A stretch of DNA of 59,548 nucleotides from Texcoconibacillus texcoconensis. GTDB lineage: Bacteria > Bacillota > Bacilli > Bacillales > Salisediminibacteriaceae. Numbering within the stretch: the first letter of the stretch is position 1; every line of letters starts with the position of its first letter. The notes under the pieces were generated by a model. That model saw nothing but the letters and a program-made list of their open reading frames with translations, made no database searches and was not told the origin of the DNA. Where the stretch lies: contig NZ_JACHHB010000019.1 of the NCBI RefSeq assembly GCF_014202575.1, positions 1 through 59,548 of the forward strand, given 5' to 3'. The position numbers were made by a program, and so were the translations under genes. Below are positions 30,371-41,884 of this stretch, one piece after another.

Positions 30371-33300
30371 TTAATCTTGTACGGTAACTTCTTCGGTTTC
30401 TTCCGAAGTTTCAGTTGCTGTTTGACCATCGTCATAATCTAGTTTGCGATAACGTTGCATTCCTGTACCTGCAGGAACGAGCTTACCGATAATGACGTTT
30501 TCTTTCAACCCAACAAGTTCGTCACGTCTTCCTTTGATCGCTGCATCTGTTAAGATACGAGTTGTCTCTTGGAAAGACGCCGCCGATAAGAAGGAGTCTG
30601 TTTCAAGTGATGCTTTGGTAATACCAAGAATAACAGGTTTACCAGTTGCAGGTTGCCCTCCTTGAAGCAGAACATCACGATTGGCTTTGTCAAACTGGTG
30701 AATTTCAACAAGTGACCCAGGTAATATTTCTGTATCCCCTGCATCAATAACACGGATTTTTCGAAGCATTTGGCGGACCATGACCTCTACGTGTTTATCA
30801 CCGATTTCAACACCTTGCATACGGTAAACTTTTTGAACTTCCTTAAGCAAGTATGCCTGAACACCTTGAACACCGCTAACCTGTAGCAACTCTTTAGGGT
30901 CGATAGAACCTTCAGTGAGAGCCTGACCTGGTATCACTTCATCCCCTTCAGATACTGTAAGTCGAGCGCCATATAGCGTAGTGTACGTTCGGTTTTCGAC
31001 ATCACCTTGAACGGCGATTTCTTTTTTATCCGTCGATTCTGTGATATCTATAACCCTTCCTTCAATTTCGGAAATGACTGCCTGACCTTTCGGATTACGC
31101 GCTTCAACTAGCTCTTGGATACGCGGTAAACCTTGTGTGATATCGTCCCCTGCTACACCACCGGTGTGGAAAGTACGCATCGTTAACTGCGTTCCCGGTT
31201 CACCGATTGATTGAGCGGCAATAATACCTACGGCTTCACCGACTTCCACTTCGCTTCCTGTCGCTAGGTTTCGACCATAACACTTTTTACAAACGCCGTG
31301 TTCAGTGTCACAAGTAAAGGCAGAACGAATCGTAACCGTTTCAACACCAGCATCTACAATCTTGCGAGCAACATCTTCGTTAAGGAGTTCTTCTTTTTCT
31401 GCTAGCACTTCTCCAGTTTCTGGATGACGTACTGTTTCAAACGAAAGACGACCTACGAGTCGGTCAAATAGCCCTTCAATGACTTCACTGCCTTGAGTAA
31501 TCGCCGAGACAGGTAAGCCACGATCAGTTCTACAATCATCCTCGCGAACGATGACATCTTGAGCTACATCAACAAGACGACGAGTCAAGTAACCCGAGTC
31601 TGCTGTCTTCAGTGCCGTATCGGCCAGACCTTTTCGGGCACCGTGTGTAGAGATAAAGTATTCAAGAACTGTCAAGCCTTCTCGGAAGTTAGACTTGATC
31701 GGAAGTTCGATAATTTGACCTGATGGATTGGCCATTAGACCACGCATACCTGCTAACTGGGTGAAGTTTGATGCGTTACCACGTGCACCCGAATCACTCA
31801 TCATAAAGATTGGGTTCGTTTTATCCAACGCATTCATCAGACGACCTTGGATGTCATCCTTTGCCCCACTCCACGTTTCGATAACTTTGTCATAACGTTC
31901 CTCATCAGTAATTAAACCACGACGGAATTGTTTTGTAACACGAGTTACTTTTTCCTCAGCTTCATCGAGGATTCCTTGTTTATCTTCTAAGGTTACAATG
32001 TCTGCAACGCCCATCGTGATACCTGCTTTTGTTGAATAATAGAAACCTAAGTCCTTCATTTTATCCAGCATGACAGATGTTTCTGATATCTTGAACTTTT
32101 TAAAGACTTCTGCAATGATATCGCCTAAAAAGCCTTTTTTAAATGGATCAACGACTTCTCGGTTTTTGAACTCTTCCTTGATGTCAGTACCTACCGGAAC
32201 GATGTATTTCTCCGGAATCACTTCTTCTAAGTTGGTTGCACTAGGTTCATTAATATAAGGGAATGAACCTGGGAGAATTTCGTTGAAGATCACTTTACCT
32301 ACAGATGTGAGCAATAGTTGTTCGTCTTGCTCTTCAGTAAAGTTTGTTTTCCCAACTGAATTAACAGGTAATGCAATTCGTGTATGCAAGTGGACATATC
32401 CGTTTTGATAAGCTGTCAACACTTCGTCTGGGTCTTTATAGATATTTCCTTCACCTACGGCACCCGCACGTTCCAACGTTAGGTAGTAGTTCCCTAGAAC
32501 CATGTCCTGTGATGGTGTAACAACAGGTTTTCCGTCTTTCGGGTTAAGGATATTCTGCGCTGCTAACATTAATAATCTTGCTTCCGCTTGCGCTTCAGCA
32601 GATAGCGGAACGTGAACGGCCATTTGGTCACCGTCAAAGTCCGCGTTATATGCAGTACATACGAGTGGGTGCAGCTTAATCGCTCGACCTTCAACAAGCG
32701 TAGGTTCAAAAGATTGAATCCCTAAACGGTGAAGGGTTGGAGCACGGTTTAACAATACAGGGTGCTCTTTAATTACTTCTTCAAGCACATCCCATACTTC
32801 TGGGTGTACGCGCTCAACTTTACGCTTTGCACTCTTAATATTATGAGATAAGCCTTTGTTTACGAGTTCTTTCATAACAAATGGCTTAAATAATTCTAGG
32901 GCCATTTCTTTCGGTAAACCACATTGATACATTTTCAGGCTAGGACCAACAACGATAACCGAACGACCAGAATAGTCAACACGCTTACCGAGTAAGTTTT
33001 GACGGAAACGACCTTGCTTACCTTTAAGCATGTGAGATAAAGACTTCAATGGACGGTTTCCTGGTCCTGTAACCGGACGACCTCGTCGACCGTTATCGAT
33101 CATCGCATCGACGGCTTCCTGAAGCATTCTCTTTTCATTTTGAACAATGATACTAGGTGCGCCTAAATCTAGTAGGCGTTTTAGACGGTTGTTTCGGTTA
33201 ATGACACGACGGTATAAGTCGTTAAGATCCGAAGTTGCAAAGCGTCCACCATCTAGTTGCACCATTGGACGAAGTTCAGGTGGAATAACCGGAAGGGCAT

Positions 33301-33985
33301 CCATAATCATCCAAGCAGGGTTGTTACCTGAATTTCTGAATGACTCAAGAACTTCTAGTCGCTTAATTGCACGTGTGCGACGTTGACCTTGAGCAGTTTT
33401 GAGCTCTTCGCGAAGCATATCGACTTCTTTTTCTAGATCGATGTCTTCTAGAAGTTTACGAATCGCTTCTGCTCCCATTTCAGCTTGGAAAGAGCGCCCG
33501 TACTTTTCACGATACGTTCTGTACTCTTTCTCAGATAATAGTTGCTTTAATTCTAACGGTGTATCTCCTGTTTCTGTCACAACATAAGAAGCAAAGTAAA
33601 TCACTTCTTCAAGCGACCTTGGAGACATGTCTAGAACGAGGCCCATTCGACTTGGAATCCCTTTAAAGTACCAAATGTGAGAGACAGGGGCAGCTAGTTC
33701 AATATGCCCCATGCGCTCACGTCGTACCTTTGAACGCGTAACTTCTACACCACAGCGGTCACAAACGACACCTTTGTAGCGTACGCGTTTATATTTTCCA
33801 CAGTGACACTCCCAGTCTTTTTGCGGTCCAAAAATACGTTCACAAAACAAACCGTCTTTTTCTGGCTTTAATGTACGATAGTTAATCGTCTCAGGTTTTT
33901 TAACTTCACCGTGAGACCATGAACGGATTTTTTCCGATGAAGCTAGACCGATCTTCATGTACTCAAAATTATTTACATCTATCAA
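30371..33985 (-). CDS. rpoC: RNA polymerase beta-prime subunit
   Basis: RpoC, 1204 aa, half of the polymerase active cleft. The N-terminal zinc ribbon ([19 protein letters not shown]), the catalytic NADFDGDQM that binds the active-site Mg ions, the trigger-loop region with [11 protein letters not shown], and the second cysteine cluster ([15 protein letters not shown]) are all present. The start is a TTG at 33985 with GGGAGG eight bases ahead and family-like LDVNNFEYM continuation; the GTG at 34006 lies upstream of the ribosome-binding site. The gene is 36 bp after rpoB. Confidence 0.99.
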   Translation of the reverse strand: MIDVNNFEYMKIGLASSEKIRSWSHGEVKKPETINYRTLKPEKDGLFCERIFGPQKDWECHCGKYKRVRYKGVVCDRCGVEVTRSKVRRERMGHIELAAPVSHIWYFKGIPSRMGLVLDMSPRSLEEVIYFASYVVTETGDTPLELKQLLSEKEYRTYREKYGRSFQAEMGAEAIRKLLEDIDLEKEVDMLREELKTAQGQRRTRAIKRLEVLESFRNSGNNPAWMIMDALPVIPPELRPMVQLDGGRFATSDLNDLYRRVINRNNRLKRLLDLGAPSIIVQNEKRMLQEAVDAMIDNGRRGRPVTGPGNRPLKSLSHMLKGKQGRFRQNLLGKRVDYSGRSVIVVGPSLKMYQCGLPKEMALELFKPFVMKELVNKGLSHNIKSAKRKVERVHPEVWDVLEEVIKEHPVLLNRAPTLHRLGIQSFEPTLVEGRAIKLHPLVCTAYNADFDGDQMAVHVPLSAEAQAEARLLMLAAQNILNPKDGKPVVTPSQDMVLGNYYLTLERAGAVGEGNIYKDPDEVLTAYQNGYVHLHTRIALPVNSVGKTNFTEEQDEQLLLTSVGKVIFNEILPGSFPYINEPSATNLEEVIPEKYIVPVGTDIKEEFKNREVVDPFKKGFLGDIIAEVFKKFKISETSVMLDKMKDLGFYYSTKAGITMGVADIVTLEDKQGILDEAEEKVTRVTKQFRRGLITDEERYDKVIETWSGAKDDIQGRLMNALDKTNPIFMMSDSGARGNASNFTQLAGMRGLMANPSGQIIELPIKSNFREGLTVLEYFISTHGARKGLADTALKTADSGYLTRRLVDVAQDVIVREDDCRTDRGLPVSAITQGSEVIEGLFDRLVGRLSFETVRHPETGEVLAEKEELLNEDVARKIVDAGVETVTIRSAFTCDTEHGVCKKCYGRNLATGSEVEVGEAVGIIAAQSIGEPGTQLTMRTFHTGGVAGDDITQGLPRIQELVEARNPKGQAVISEIEGRVIDITESTDKKEIAVQGDVENRTYTTLYGARLTVSEGDEVIPGQALTEGSIDPKELLQVSGVQGVQAYLLKEVQKVYRMQGVEIGDKHVEVMVRQMLRKIRVIDAGDTEILPGSLVEIHQFDKANRDVLLQGGQPATGKPVILGITKASLETDSFLSAASFQETTRILTDAAIKGRRDELVGLKENVIIGKLVPAGTGMQRYRKLDYDDGQTATETSEETEEVTVQD

Positions 33986-34021
33986 GGGGTCAACCTCCCT
34001 TTCCACATTAAGGATCTTGCA

Positions 34022-37000
34022 TTACCCGTTCGTTTCGCCGGATTCGAGGTTTAGATTTAGCTTTTCATTATTTTGCTCTTCTTCATCGTCAAGTTCGAGC
34101 ATTTCAATTTCTTCTTCGTTACTAGAAAGCATCTTCACGTCCATACCTAAACTTTGCAATTCTTTAATTAGAACTTTAAATGATTCAGGTACACCTGGTT
34201 CAGGTACACTTTCTCCTTTGACGATCGCTTCGTACGTTTTCACACGGCCGACAACGTCATCGGATTTGACCGTCAAAATTTCTTGCAATGTATAAGCAGC
34301 ACCGTAAGCTTCAAGTGCCCACACTTCCATCTCACCAAAACGCTGACCACCGAATTGGGCTTTACCACCTAATGGTTGCTGTGTAACGAGTGAGTATGGT
34401 CCAGTTGAACGTGCGTGCAACTTGTCATCAACCATGTGCGCAAGTTTAATCATGTACATGACACCGACGGAAATACGGTTATCAAATGCTTCACCAGTAC
34501 GGCCGTCATAAAGAACTGTTTTACCATCACGAGCCATACCTGCTTCTTCTAACGTGTCCCAAACGTCATCTTCACGCGCACCATCAAAAACAGGTGATGC
34601 TACGTTAATACCTAAGTTTCGCGCAGCCATACCTAAGTGCATTTCTAGCACTTGTCCGATATTCATTCTTGATGGAACACCTAATGGGTTTAACATAATG
34701 TCGATCGGTGTGCCGTCTGGTAAATAAGGCATATCTTCTTCTGGAAGTATACGAGAAATAACACCTTTGTTACCGTGACGGCCGGCCATCTTGTCACCTT
34801 CGTTAATTTTACGTTTCTGTACGATGTAAACACGTACGAGCTGGTTGACTCCCGGAGGTAGCTCGTCGCCATCTTCACGGTTGAAAATTTTCACATCGAG
34901 GACAATTCCATCTCCACCGTGCGGTGAACGTAAGGAAGTATCACGAACTTCTCGTGCTTTTTCACCGAAGATCGCGTGTAATAACCGCTCTTCAGCTGTT
35001 AACTCAGTAACCCCTTTAGGTGTTACCTTACCAACGAGAATGTCTCCATCTTTAACTTCCGCACCGATGCGAATAATGCCTCGCTCATCAAGGTTACGTA
35101 GTGCATCTTCACCGACATTCGGAATATCACGTGTGATTTCTTCTGGTCCAAGTTTTGTATCGCGAGCTTCTGATTCATACTCTTCAATATGAATCGAAGT
35201 ATAAACATCATCTTTTACAAGGCGCTCACTTAAAATAACGGCGTCCTCATAGTTGTAACCATCCCATGTCATAAAACCGACAAGGACATTACGACCTAGG
35301 GCCATTTCGCCTTCTTCCATCGAAGGTCCATCAGCAAGGATTTCTCCTTTTTCAACGATCATACCTTCAGATACAATTGGGCGTTGGTTATAGCAAGATC
35401 CTTGGTTTGAACGCTCAAACTTTTGCAAGTTATAACGATCAACATCCCCTTCTACTTCCTTGCCATCGACTTCCTCAATACGTCGAACGCGTACTGATTT
35501 ACCATCAACTTTTTCAACACGTCCTCTTGAACTTGCAAGGATCGCAGCACCTGAGTCTTTCGCAGAAACGTACTCCATCCCTGTTCCTACCGTTGGTGAT
35601 TCAGGTTCTAGTAAAGGAACTGCCTGACGCTGCATGTTCGCACCCATCAATGCACGGTTTGAGTCGTCATTTTCAAGGAACGGTACACAAGCGGTCGCAG
35701 CAGAGACAACTTGTTTTGGTGAAACGTCCATATAGTCAATGCGGTCTTTCGATACGATAATGTTTTCACCGCGAAAACGACAAATAATCTCATCATCAAT
35801 AAATGCACCATTTTCGTCTAACTGTGCATTCGCCTGAGCAACGACGTAATTATCCTCTTCGTCAGCGGTGAGGTAATCGGTTTGCTCAGTTACTCGGCCC
35901 TCTTCTCGGTTAACTTTTCGATACGGACTTTCCATAAAACCAAACTCATTAACCTTCGCATAACTTGATAGAGAGTTAATCAACCCGATGTTCGGTCCTT
36001 CTGGCGTTTCAATCGGACACATACGTCCATAGTGGGAATAGTGAACGTCACGCACTTCAAAGCCGGCGCGTTCACGCGTTAGACCACCTGGACCTAATGC
36101 AGATAGACGGCGTTTATGTGTTAATTCTGCAAGTGGGTTCGTTTGGTCCATAAACTGAGAAAGTTGGGAGCTTCCGAAGAACTCTTTAATCGATGCGATA
36201 ACAGGGCGAATGTTAATAAGCGCCTGCGGTGTAATCGTTTGGACATCTTGGATAGACATACGCTCACGAACGACACGCTCCATACGAGATAAACCAATGC
36301 GGAATTGGTTTTGCAACAACTCCCCAACAGAACGTAAACGACGGTTCCCTAAATGGTCAATATCGTCTGTTCGACCGACACCATGAAGTAAATTAAAGAA
36401 GTAATTAATCGCGGAAATGATATCTTCTGGTGTAATGTTTTTAACATCTCTACCAATACTTCCGTTACCAATCACTCTGATAGGTTCTTGAGCATCTGGA
36501 TCGTCTGCTGGATAGATAAGAATCGACTGTAACTCTACATCTTCTTGTTCAACGACGCCTCCGTTAAGCGTATAATGTTTGAAACCAACATTATTTTCTA
36601 AGTACGGAAGTAAGCGATCCAATAAACCACGATCAATAACAGAACCTTCTTCTGCTAAAATTTCACCTGTCTCAGGGTCAGCTAACGTTTCTGCTAAACG
36701 TTGGTTAAATAGGCGGTTTTGAATATGGAGTTTTTTGTTCATTTTATAGCGACCAACATTCGCTAAATCATAACGTTTAGGGTCAAAGAAACGCGATTCT
36801 AATAAACTTTTTGCGTTTTCGACAGTCGGTGGTTCACCAGGGCGAAGACGCTCGTAAATTTCTAAAAGCGCTTTTTCTGTGTTATCAGTGTTATCTTTTT
36901 CTAATGTATTTCGAAGGTAGCTATCATCACCTAAAAGGTCAATGATCTCTTGATCAGTGCCAAACCCTAAAGCACGTAACAATACTGTTACAGGAATTTT

Positions 37001-37564
37001 TCGAGTGCGGTCAATGCGAACATGGACGACGTCTTTTGCATCCGTCTCCAGTTCTAACCACGCTCCACGGTTTGGGATCACCGTCGCTGTATAACCTTTT
37101 TTACCATTTTTATCGACTTTGTCGTTATAATAGACACTTGGAGAACGAACGAGCTGTGATACAATAACACGTTCAGCTCCGTTAATAATAAATGTACCTG
37201 TATCTGTCATGAGCGGAAAGTCACCCATGAACACTTCTTGTTCTTTAACTTCGCCTGTTTCTTTATTAATCAAGCGAACTTTCACGCGAAGTGGAGCTGA
37301 GTATGTAACATCTCGCTCTTTAGAATCCTCGACAGAATACTTCGGTTCCCCTAAACTATAATCGATAAATTCAAGAACTAAGTTCCCTGTAAAATCTTCG
37401 ATCGGAGAAATATCCTGAAACATCTCTTGGATACCCTCATCAAGAAACCATTGATAAGAAGCAGTCTGAATTTCAATCAAATTCGGAAGCTCTTGTACTT
37501 CACTGATGCGAGCATAGCTTCTACGTTGGCGGTGGCGTCCGTACTGAACTAGTTGACCTGTCAA
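34022..37564 (-). CDS. rpoB: RNA polymerase beta subunit
   Basis: RpoB, 1180 aa. The N-terminal [19 protein letters not shown], the rifampicin-binding region [20 protein letters not shown] followed by [14 protein letters not shown] (wild-type in appearance), and the C-terminal [10 protein letters not shown] and [19 protein letters not shown] are as expected; a long acidic tail ([18 protein letters not shown]) follows. A TTG at 37564 is chosen, as in B. subtilis rpoB: AGGGG lies eight bases ahead, and the GTG at 37573 overlaps that ribosome-binding site. The gene is preceded by a structured 325-bp leader. Confidence 0.99.
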   Translation of the reverse strand: MTGQLVQYGRHRQRRSYARISEVQELPNLIEIQTASYQWFLDEGIQEMFQDISPIEDFTGNLVLEFIDYSLGEPKYSVEDSKERDVTYSAPLRVKVRLINKETGEVKEQEVFMGDFPLMTDTGTFIINGAERVIVSQLVRSPSVYYNDKVDKNGKKGYTATVIPNRGAWLELETDAKDVVHVRIDRTRKIPVTVLLRALGFGTDQEIIDLLGDDSYLRNTLEKDNTDNTEKALLEIYERLRPGEPPTVENAKSLLESRFFDPKRYDLANVGRYKMNKKLHIQNRLFNQRLAETLADPETGEILAEEGSVIDRGLLDRLLPYLENNVGFKHYTLNGGVVEQEDVELQSILIYPADDPDAQEPIRVIGNGSIGRDVKNITPEDIISAINYFFNLLHGVGRTDDIDHLGNRRLRSVGELLQNQFRIGLSRMERVVRERMSIQDVQTITPQALINIRPVIASIKEFFGSSQLSQFMDQTNPLAELTHKRRLSALGPGGLTRERAGFEVRDVHYSHYGRMCPIETPEGPNIGLINSLSSYAKVNEFGFMESPYRKVNREEGRVTEQTDYLTADEEDNYVVAQANAQLDENGAFIDDEIICRFRGENIIVSKDRIDYMDVSPKQVVSAATACVPFLENDDSNRALMGANMQRQAVPLLEPESPTVGTGMEYVSAKDSGAAILASSRGRVEKVDGKSVRVRRIEEVDGKEVEGDVDRYNLQKFERSNQGSCYNQRPIVSEGMIVEKGEILADGPSMEEGEMALGRNVLVGFMTWDGYNYEDAVILSERLVKDDVYTSIHIEEYESEARDTKLGPEEITRDIPNVGEDALRNLDERGIIRIGAEVKDGDILVGKVTPKGVTELTAEERLLHAIFGEKAREVRDTSLRSPHGGDGIVLDVKIFNREDGDELPPGVNQLVRVYIVQKRKINEGDKMAGRHGNKGVISRILPEEDMPYLPDGTPIDIMLNPLGVPSRMNIGQVLEMHLGMAARNLGINVASPVFDGAREDDVWDTLEEAGMARDGKTVLYDGRTGEAFDNRISVGVMYMIKLAHMVDDKLHARSTGPYSLVTQQPLGGKAQFGGQRFGEMEVWALEAYGAAYTLQEILTVKSDDVVGRVKTYEAIVKGESVPEPGVPESFKVLIKELQSLGMDVKMLSSNEEEIEMLELDDEEEQNNEKLNLNLESGETNG

Positions 37565-37830
37565 CTGATTCACCCCTCAAATCTAGCGTTTTATTATCAA
37601 AAGGATCGAGGTGTTGTTGATCCCTTTTTAAAGAACAAACGGCTCAAGGAAACAAAGTACGGCTTATAACCGACGATGTTCCTCATTCCATATTCCATTA
37701 ACAAACAAACAAAAAAAGAAAAGGGCAGTTAAATCCTTTCTTCGTATCGGTCTAAAAAACATACACCTGTTTTTAGCATGCCCAATACGGCCCCTTTATA
37801 AACACCTCTTCTTTTTTTAATATAATAAAC
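37565..37830 (-). other. Structured leader of rpoB with terminator-like hairpins
   Basis: In this 325-bp gap the minus strand holds two hairpins. One is nested: AAGGGGC...GCCCTTTT encloses CTAAAAACA...TGTTTTTTAG and CGTAT...ATACG, and is followed by C then seven T (37708-37806 region). The second, AAAAGGGATC with GATCCTTTT (37600-37632), is close to the rpoB start. Such structures could attenuate transcription from the rplJL/ybxB side. I found no clear sigma-A promoter in the gap, and no gene. Confidence 0.5.
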
Positions 37831-37889
37831 CTATTTTCAAATAGACATTCATATGCATTAAATAAGCCTACCATAATGAAACTTCCAAG

Positions 37890-38489
37890 TCAATATTTTT
37901 CTGCACGAAAAATATAGTACCCTTTATCTTTGCGGACTGTTTCTACTTCTTTAAATCTCTCCTGGAGCTTCTTTTTAGCTGAAGGCGCTCCTTGTTTTTT
38001 CTGAATGACAATCCATAGCTCTCCACCAGGAACTAGGTAATCATATGCCTGTTCGAATAATGTATGAATTGTATCTTTTCCTGCGCGAATTGGCGGGTTT
38101 GTCAAAATTGCCGCAAATGTTTGCCCTTTCAACGACTGAAACAAATCGCTTTTTAAAACTTTAACGTTTTGCAGGTTATTTTTTTCGGCATTTCCTTGCG
38201 CCAATTGAACAGCTCGTTCATTGACATCCACCATCCAAACCATTCTGTTTTGATCTTCACTCGCTAAAGTGACCCCAATCGGCCCCCATCCGCAACCTAC
38301 ATCTAAAATGTCTCCGTCGGTGGCGGGGAATGCGAATGAATCAAGTAGTACTTTCGTGCCATAATCAACACCTGATTTACTGAAAACAGCGGCGTCAGTT
38401 ACAAACGTTAATGACCTACCTCGTAAAGCGACCTCATGCTTCTTCTGCTCACGTCTAGCATTTGGTTTTTCAGAAAAATAATGACTCAT
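37890..38489 (-). CDS. ybxB: Class I SAM methyltransferase, RsmC-like (YbxB)
   Basis: A 199-aa Rossmann-type methyltransferase of the MTS/RsmC group that methylates guanine in rRNA in related bacteria. Motif I GDILDVGCGWGPIGV (about 61-75), MVDVNERAV and the NPPIRAGKDT motif IV for N2/amino methylation are present. B. subtilis YbxB lies in the same place between rplL and rpoB; its target is not well settled, so no exact base is claimed. The ATG at 38489 has GGAGGGAG nearby. Confidence 0.9.
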   Translation of the reverse strand: MSHYFSEKPNARREQKKHEVALRGRSLTFVTDAAVFSKSGVDYGTKVLLDSFAFPATDGDILDVGCGWGPIGVTLASEDQNRMVWMVDVNERAVQLAQGNAEKNNLQNVKVLKSDLFQSLKGQTFAAILTNPPIRAGKDTIHTLFEQAYDYLVPGGELWIVIQKKQGAPSAKKKLQERFKEVETVRKDKGYYIFRAEKY

Positions 38490-38530
38490 CGTCTCCCTCC
38501 TCATATCTTTATCAAGAAAAGAAGGTAGGT

Positions 38531-38563
38531 AAAAAAACTCGCTTTGGATTCCAAAGCGAGTTT
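38531..38563 (-). terminator. Terminator after rplL
   Basis: On the minus strand AAAACTCGCTTTGGA pairs with TCCAAAGCGAGTTTT with a tiny loop and ends in seven T. It limits readthrough from rplJL into ybxB-rpoBC. Confidence 0.9.
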
Positions 38564-38577
38564 TGGTTATTCTGAAA

Positions 38578-38940
38578 CTATTTAAGCTCGATTTTCGCGC
38601 CAGCTTCTTCTAGTTTAGCTTTCATGTCTTCAGCGTCTTCTTTAGATACGCCTTCTTTGATTGGTGCTGGTGTACCGTCAGCAAGAGCTTTCGCATCTTT
38701 TAAGCCGAGGCCAGTGATTTCGCGAAGGATCTTGATAACGTTGATTTTGGAAGCACCTGCATCTTCAAGAACAACGTCGAATTCTGTTTGTTCTTCTGCT
38801 TCTGCTTCTGCACCGCCACCTGCAACAGCAACTGGAGCAGCTGCAGTTACACCGAATTCTTCCTCAATTGCTTTTACTAAGTCGTTTAATTCCAATACAG
38901 ACATTTCTTTAATCGCATCAATGATTTGCTCTTTAGTCAT
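38578..38940 (-). CDS. rplL: 50S ribosomal protein L7/L12
   Basis: L7/L12, 120 aa, forms the stalk that recruits GTPase factors. It shows the N-terminal dimerising helices, an Ala/Gly/Glu hinge ([19 protein letters not shown]) and the C-terminal domain with [24 protein letters not shown]. It follows rplJ by 55 bp in the regulated rplJL operon and ends in a strong terminator. Confidence 0.98.
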   Translation of the reverse strand: MTKEQIIDAIKEMSVLELNDLVKAIEEEFGVTAAAPVAVAGGGAEAEAEEQTEFDVVLEDAGASKINVIKILREITGLGLKDAKALADGTPAPIKEGVSKEDAEDMKAKLEEAGAKIELK

Positions 38941-38995
38941 GATTTGTTCCTCCTGTTTCTCGTTAATATTTTATACGGCTATGCGCAAACTTTCT

Positions 38996-39496
38996 TTACG
39001 CACTCTCTTCTTCTTTTTGATCGGCAACTGCTTTTGTTGCCAACGCCATGTTTCGCATTGGTGCTTGAAGCACGCTGAGAAGCATGGATAATAGGCCATC
39101 TTGGGAAGGGATTTCCGCAAGTTCCTTTACTTTATCGACAGATACAACTTCACCTTCAACCACACCAGCTTTAATTTCTAAGTCTGCATGGTCCTTTGAG
39201 AAGTTGTGCAAGATTTTCGCCGGTGCAACGGCATCGTCTTGAGAGAACGCAACCGCTGTCGGACCAACAAGAACCTCATCAAGTTCTGTCAAATTCGTTT
39301 CTGCAGTCGCACGACGAACCATTGTGTTTTTGTATACTTTATACTCTACACCTGCTTCGCGAAGTTGACGACGTAGTTCCGTCACTTCAGCAACATCTAG
39401 ACCACGATAGTCGACAATAACTGATGATTTACTTTCTTGCAAGTTTGTTGCAATTTCAGAAACAATTTGTTTCTTCGCATCAATTACAGCGCTCAT
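38996..39496 (-). CDS. rplJ: 50S ribosomal protein L10
   Basis: L10, 166 aa, anchors several L7/L12 dimers to the 50S subunit. The N-terminal rRNA-binding part has [29 protein letters not shown] (about 24-52), and the C-terminal helix binds L12. The L10-L12 complex is known to regulate its own operon through the leader RNA, and such a leader is present upstream together with a consensus promoter. Confidence 0.98.
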   Translation of the reverse strand: MSAVIDAKKQIVSEIATNLQESKSSVIVDYRGLDVAEVTELRRQLREAGVEYKVYKNTMVRRATAETNLTELDEVLVGPTAVAFSQDDAVAPAKILHNFSKDHADLEIKAGVVEGEVVSVDKVKELAEIPSQDGLLSMLLSVLQAPMRNMALATKAVADQKEEESA

Positions 39497-39529
39497 CCTT
39501 ACACCTCCTACTAATTAAGCCTTAATTCA

Positions 39530-39704
39530 TACCGTATCGGTGAAACATCACCTTCATTTATTCATAAGAAAGCCTCCATGAGTAGACGAACACACGGAGG
39601 CATAGATATCGTTACGTTACATAAACGAATTCTGAACCTCGGCAGGAAATTAAGCGATCACTCGCACCTACTGTCTACGGTATGAACAGATTATTTTATT
39701 CACA
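39530..39704 (-). ncRNA. L10 leader RNA with attenuator hairpin
   Basis: The minus strand contains CCGTAGACAGTAGGTGC and TTAATTTCCTGCCGAGGTTC, the hallmark segments of the L10 leader. A later hairpin (GCCTCCGTG pairing with CATGGAGGC, 39572-39601) is followed by TTTCTTAT, which can act as an attenuator, and CCGTA...TACGG can close the element. In Bacillus, L10-L12 binding to this leader is known to reduce rplJL expression by favouring termination. Outer limits are approximate. Confidence 0.85.
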
Positions 39705-39710
39705 AGAGTT

Positions 39711-39739
39711 ATTATACTAACTCCATGTATGCTTGTCAA
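39711..39739 (-). promoter_or_regulatory. rplJ promoter (sigma-A, consensus)
   Basis: A perfect TTGACA (39734-39739), 17 bases, and a perfect TATAAT (39711-39716). The -35 starts four bases after the rplA stop codon, and transcription would begin directly before the L10 leader. Confidence 0.92.
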
Positions 39740-39742
39740 CTA

Positions 39743-40435
39743 TTATTTGTAAGCTGAAACGTTAAGCTTCACACCAGGTCCCATTGTTGACGTAAGGGAT
39801 ACATTACGCATGTACGTCCCTTTCGCAGCTGATGGCTTTACTTTTACGAGTGTTTCAAGAACAGTCTCGATATTTTCTGTAAGGCTTTCGTCTCCGAAAG
39901 AAGCTTTCCCTACTGGGACATGGATGTTTCCTGCTTTATCAACACGGTATTCAACTTTACCGGCTTTAATTTCTTGAATCGCCTTGTCAAGTTCGAACGT
40001 AACCGTACCTGTTTTAGGGTTTGGCATAAGACCTTTTGGCCCTAATGTACGTCCAAGCTTACCAACTTGTGCCATCATGTCTGGTGTCGCTACAACAACA
40101 TCAAAGTCGAACCAACCTTGGTTGATTTTGTTGATGTACTCTTCGTCACCAACGAAGTCAGCGCCTGCAGCTTCTGCTTCTTTTGCTTTATCGCCTTTCG
40201 CAAAAACAAGAACACGTTTTGTTTTTCCTGTTCCGTGCGGAAGAACAACAGCACCACGAATTTGTTGGTCTGCTTTTTTAGGATCAACGCCTAAGCGCGC
40301 TGCAACTTCAATTGTTTCATCGAAGTTTGCTTTAGACGTCTTTTTAATTAATTCAACTGCTTCATTAACACCATAAGCTTTTTCACGGTCAACGAGTTTT
40401 ACCATTTCCTCGTATTTTTTACCTCTTTTAGCCAA
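39743..40435 (-). CDS. rplA: 50S ribosomal protein L1
   Basis: L1, 230 aa, forms the mobile stalk that handles E-site tRNA. Conserved blocks are [42 protein letters not shown] and [21 protein letters not shown] start at 40435 is used because GAGGAGG lies nine bases upstream and the product then begins (M)[10 protein letters not shown] like the family; upstream codons run through the gap to rplK. L1 often represses its own operon, and the rplK leader is a possible site. Confidence 0.96.
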   Translation of the reverse strand: MAKRGKKYEEMVKLVDREKAYGVNEAVELIKKTSKANFDETIEVAARLGVDPKKADQQIRGAVVLPHGTGKTKRVLVFAKGDKAKEAEAAGADFVGDEEYINKINQGWFDFDVVVATPDMMAQVGKLGRTLGPKGLMPNPKTGTVTFELDKAIQEIKAGKVEYRVDKAGNIHVPVGKASFGDESLTENIETVLETLVKVKPSAAKGTYMRNVSLTSTMGPGVKLNVSAYK

Positions 40436-40554
40436 TGTTCTTTCCTCCTCAAATGTGGTTTTAGCGGTTAGACCTCCCACTAATAAAGGTTGCGAACCTA
40501 TGAGAACATAGGCAGGGAGAATCCCTTCCGCAACCTTAATTGGTTTGATCATTT

Positions 40555-40980
40555 CTAGTCTTCGATCGTAATGCCCATACTGCGAGCAGTACCTTCTACC
40601 ATACGCTCAGCTGCTTCAACGCTAGCGGCGTTCAAATCAGGCTGTTTAGTTTCCGCAATTTCGCGAACTTTATCACGACTTACCGTTGCAACTTTGTTGC
40701 GGTTCGGCTCGCCGGATCCTGATTCAATACCCGCAGCTTTCTTCAATAGAACAGCAGCAGGTGGCGTTTTTGTGATAAATGTAAATGAACGGTCTTCAAA
40801 AACCGTGATTTCTACTGGAATAATCAAGCCCGCTCGCTCTTGAGTTTGAGCGTTGAACTCTTTACAGAAACCCATGATGTTGATTCCTGCTTGACCTAGC
40901 GCTGGACCAACTGGCGGGGCTGGATTCGCCTTTCCAGCTTCAATTTGCAATTTAACAACTTGAATCACCTTTTTAGCCAC
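40555..40980 (-). CDS. rplK: 50S ribosomal protein L11
   Basis: L11, 141 aa, with [25 protein letters not shown] (about 19-43) and the C-terminal rRNA-binding domain including [14 protein letters not shown]-like helices. It binds the GTPase-associated region and is needed for the stringent response. GTG at 40980 is the start, with AAGGAGG nine bases ahead; the open frame beyond it is unsupported. Confidence 0.97.
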   Translation of the reverse strand: MAKKVIQVVKLQIEAGKANPAPPVGPALGQAGINIMGFCKEFNAQTQERAGLIIPVEITVFEDRSFTFITKTPPAAVLLKKAAGIESGSGEPNRNKVATVSRDKVREIAETKQPDLNAASVEAAERMVEGTARSMGITIED

Positions 40981-40999
40981 GCGACACACCTCCTTAAGT

Positions 41000-41090
41000 C
41001 CGTGATGTGGTATACCGGGCAAGAAGCCCTCCCACTCAATACCTGCGTTATGCAGGAGAACGCGGACAGTTGTCCACGGTTATTAGCAAC
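41000..41090 (-). other. rplK leader with three small hairpins
   Basis: Between the rplKA promoter and rplK, the minus strand can form GTGGACAACTGTCCGC, CCTGCATAACGCAGG and GGGCTTCTTGCCC hairpins in a row. Such a leader is a plausible site for L1 feedback or for control of elongation. None has a T-tract, so none looks like a terminator. No specific leader family is claimed. Confidence 0.4.
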
Positions 41091-41096
41091 ATTATG

Positions 41097-41125
41097 ATTT
41101 TATCACTGTACTAGACAGATATCAA
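41097..41125 (-). promoter_or_regulatory. rplK-rplA promoter (sigma-A)
   Basis: TTGATA (41120-41125), 17 bases, then TAAAAT (41097-41102), in the short gap between nusG and rplK. Confidence 0.8.
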
Positions 41126-41143
41126 GCCATTTCAAGTGGAGAG

Positions 41144-41677
41144 TCAAATTTTTTCAACTTGTGTAAAACCGACTTCAACTGGCGTTTCACGCCCAAACAT
41201 GTTTACATGCACTTTTAATTTTTCTTGATCGACATAAATTTCCTCTATTGAACCTATGAAATTTGCAAATGGGCCTTCCTTTACTTTAACCGATTCCTTA
41301 AGCTCGAAATCAACTTCTGCTTTCGGTTCTTCTTCGCCCATTTGACGAAGCAATGCATCTACTTCGTCTGGTAGAAGCGGCGTCGGCTTAGCCCCTGCAC
41401 CACTCGAACCAACAAATCCAGTAACTCCTGGTGTGTTTCGAACGACGTACCAAGAATCATCTGTCATAATCATTTCAACAATGACATAACCTGGGAAAAC
41501 CTTCTTTTCGACGGTCTTGCTCTTGCCGTTCTTCACTTCGGTCTCTTCTTCAGTGGGAACGAAGACGCGAAAGATTTTATCGGTCATTTCCATCGATTCC
41601 ACGCGCTTGTCCAAATTCTTTTTTACTTTATTTTCGTAACCTGAGTACGTGTGTACAACATACCAATTTTTCTCCAT
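41144..41677 (-). CDS. nusG: Transcription elongation/termination factor NusG
   Basis: NusG, 177 aa. The N-terminal NGN domain (NWYVVHTYSGYENKVKKNL, VFPGYVIVEMIM, VRNTPGVTGFVG) binds RNA polymerase and the C-terminal KOW domain (KEGPFANFIGSIEEIY, about 129-144) couples to S10 or Rho. It follows secE by a 207-bp gap with no clear promoter or terminator. Confidence 0.97.
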   Translation of the reverse strand: MEKNWYVVHTYSGYENKVKKNLDKRVESMEMTDKIFRVFVPTEEETEVKNGKSKTVEKKVFPGYVIVEMIMTDDSWYVVRNTPGVTGFVGSSGAGAKPTPLLPDEVDALLRQMGEEEPKAEVDFELKESVKVKEGPFANFIGSIEEIYVDQEKLKVHVNMFGRETPVEVGFTQVEKI

Positions 41678-41884
41678 TATGATTAGGACGCGCTCGTCCT
41701 TCCCTCCTCCAAGGTATTTCTCGTAAACCTTTGTTAGGTTTCAATTTATAAAGATCAAAAAAGCCGATATTCTCGAGGATCTTGTATACTAAGCGAGACG
41801 CAGCCACTCCTCCGCTACTTTAAACAACCTTGTAGGGCACGCCTTCTATGATCATCGATTACTCGGTCTTTTAACTCTCTTCTA

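Noticed and set aside
36050-36200. Possible rifampicin-resistance change in rpoB and streptomycin-resistance change in rpsL
   Set aside because: The drug-binding stretches [19 protein letters not shown] and [11 protein letters not shown] read as wild-type.
41650-41827. A 59-codon GTG-started frame in the secE-nusG gap running into nusG
   Set aside because: GGAGGA directly abuts the GTG with no spacing, the frame overlaps nusG out of frame, and the composition is not protein-like.
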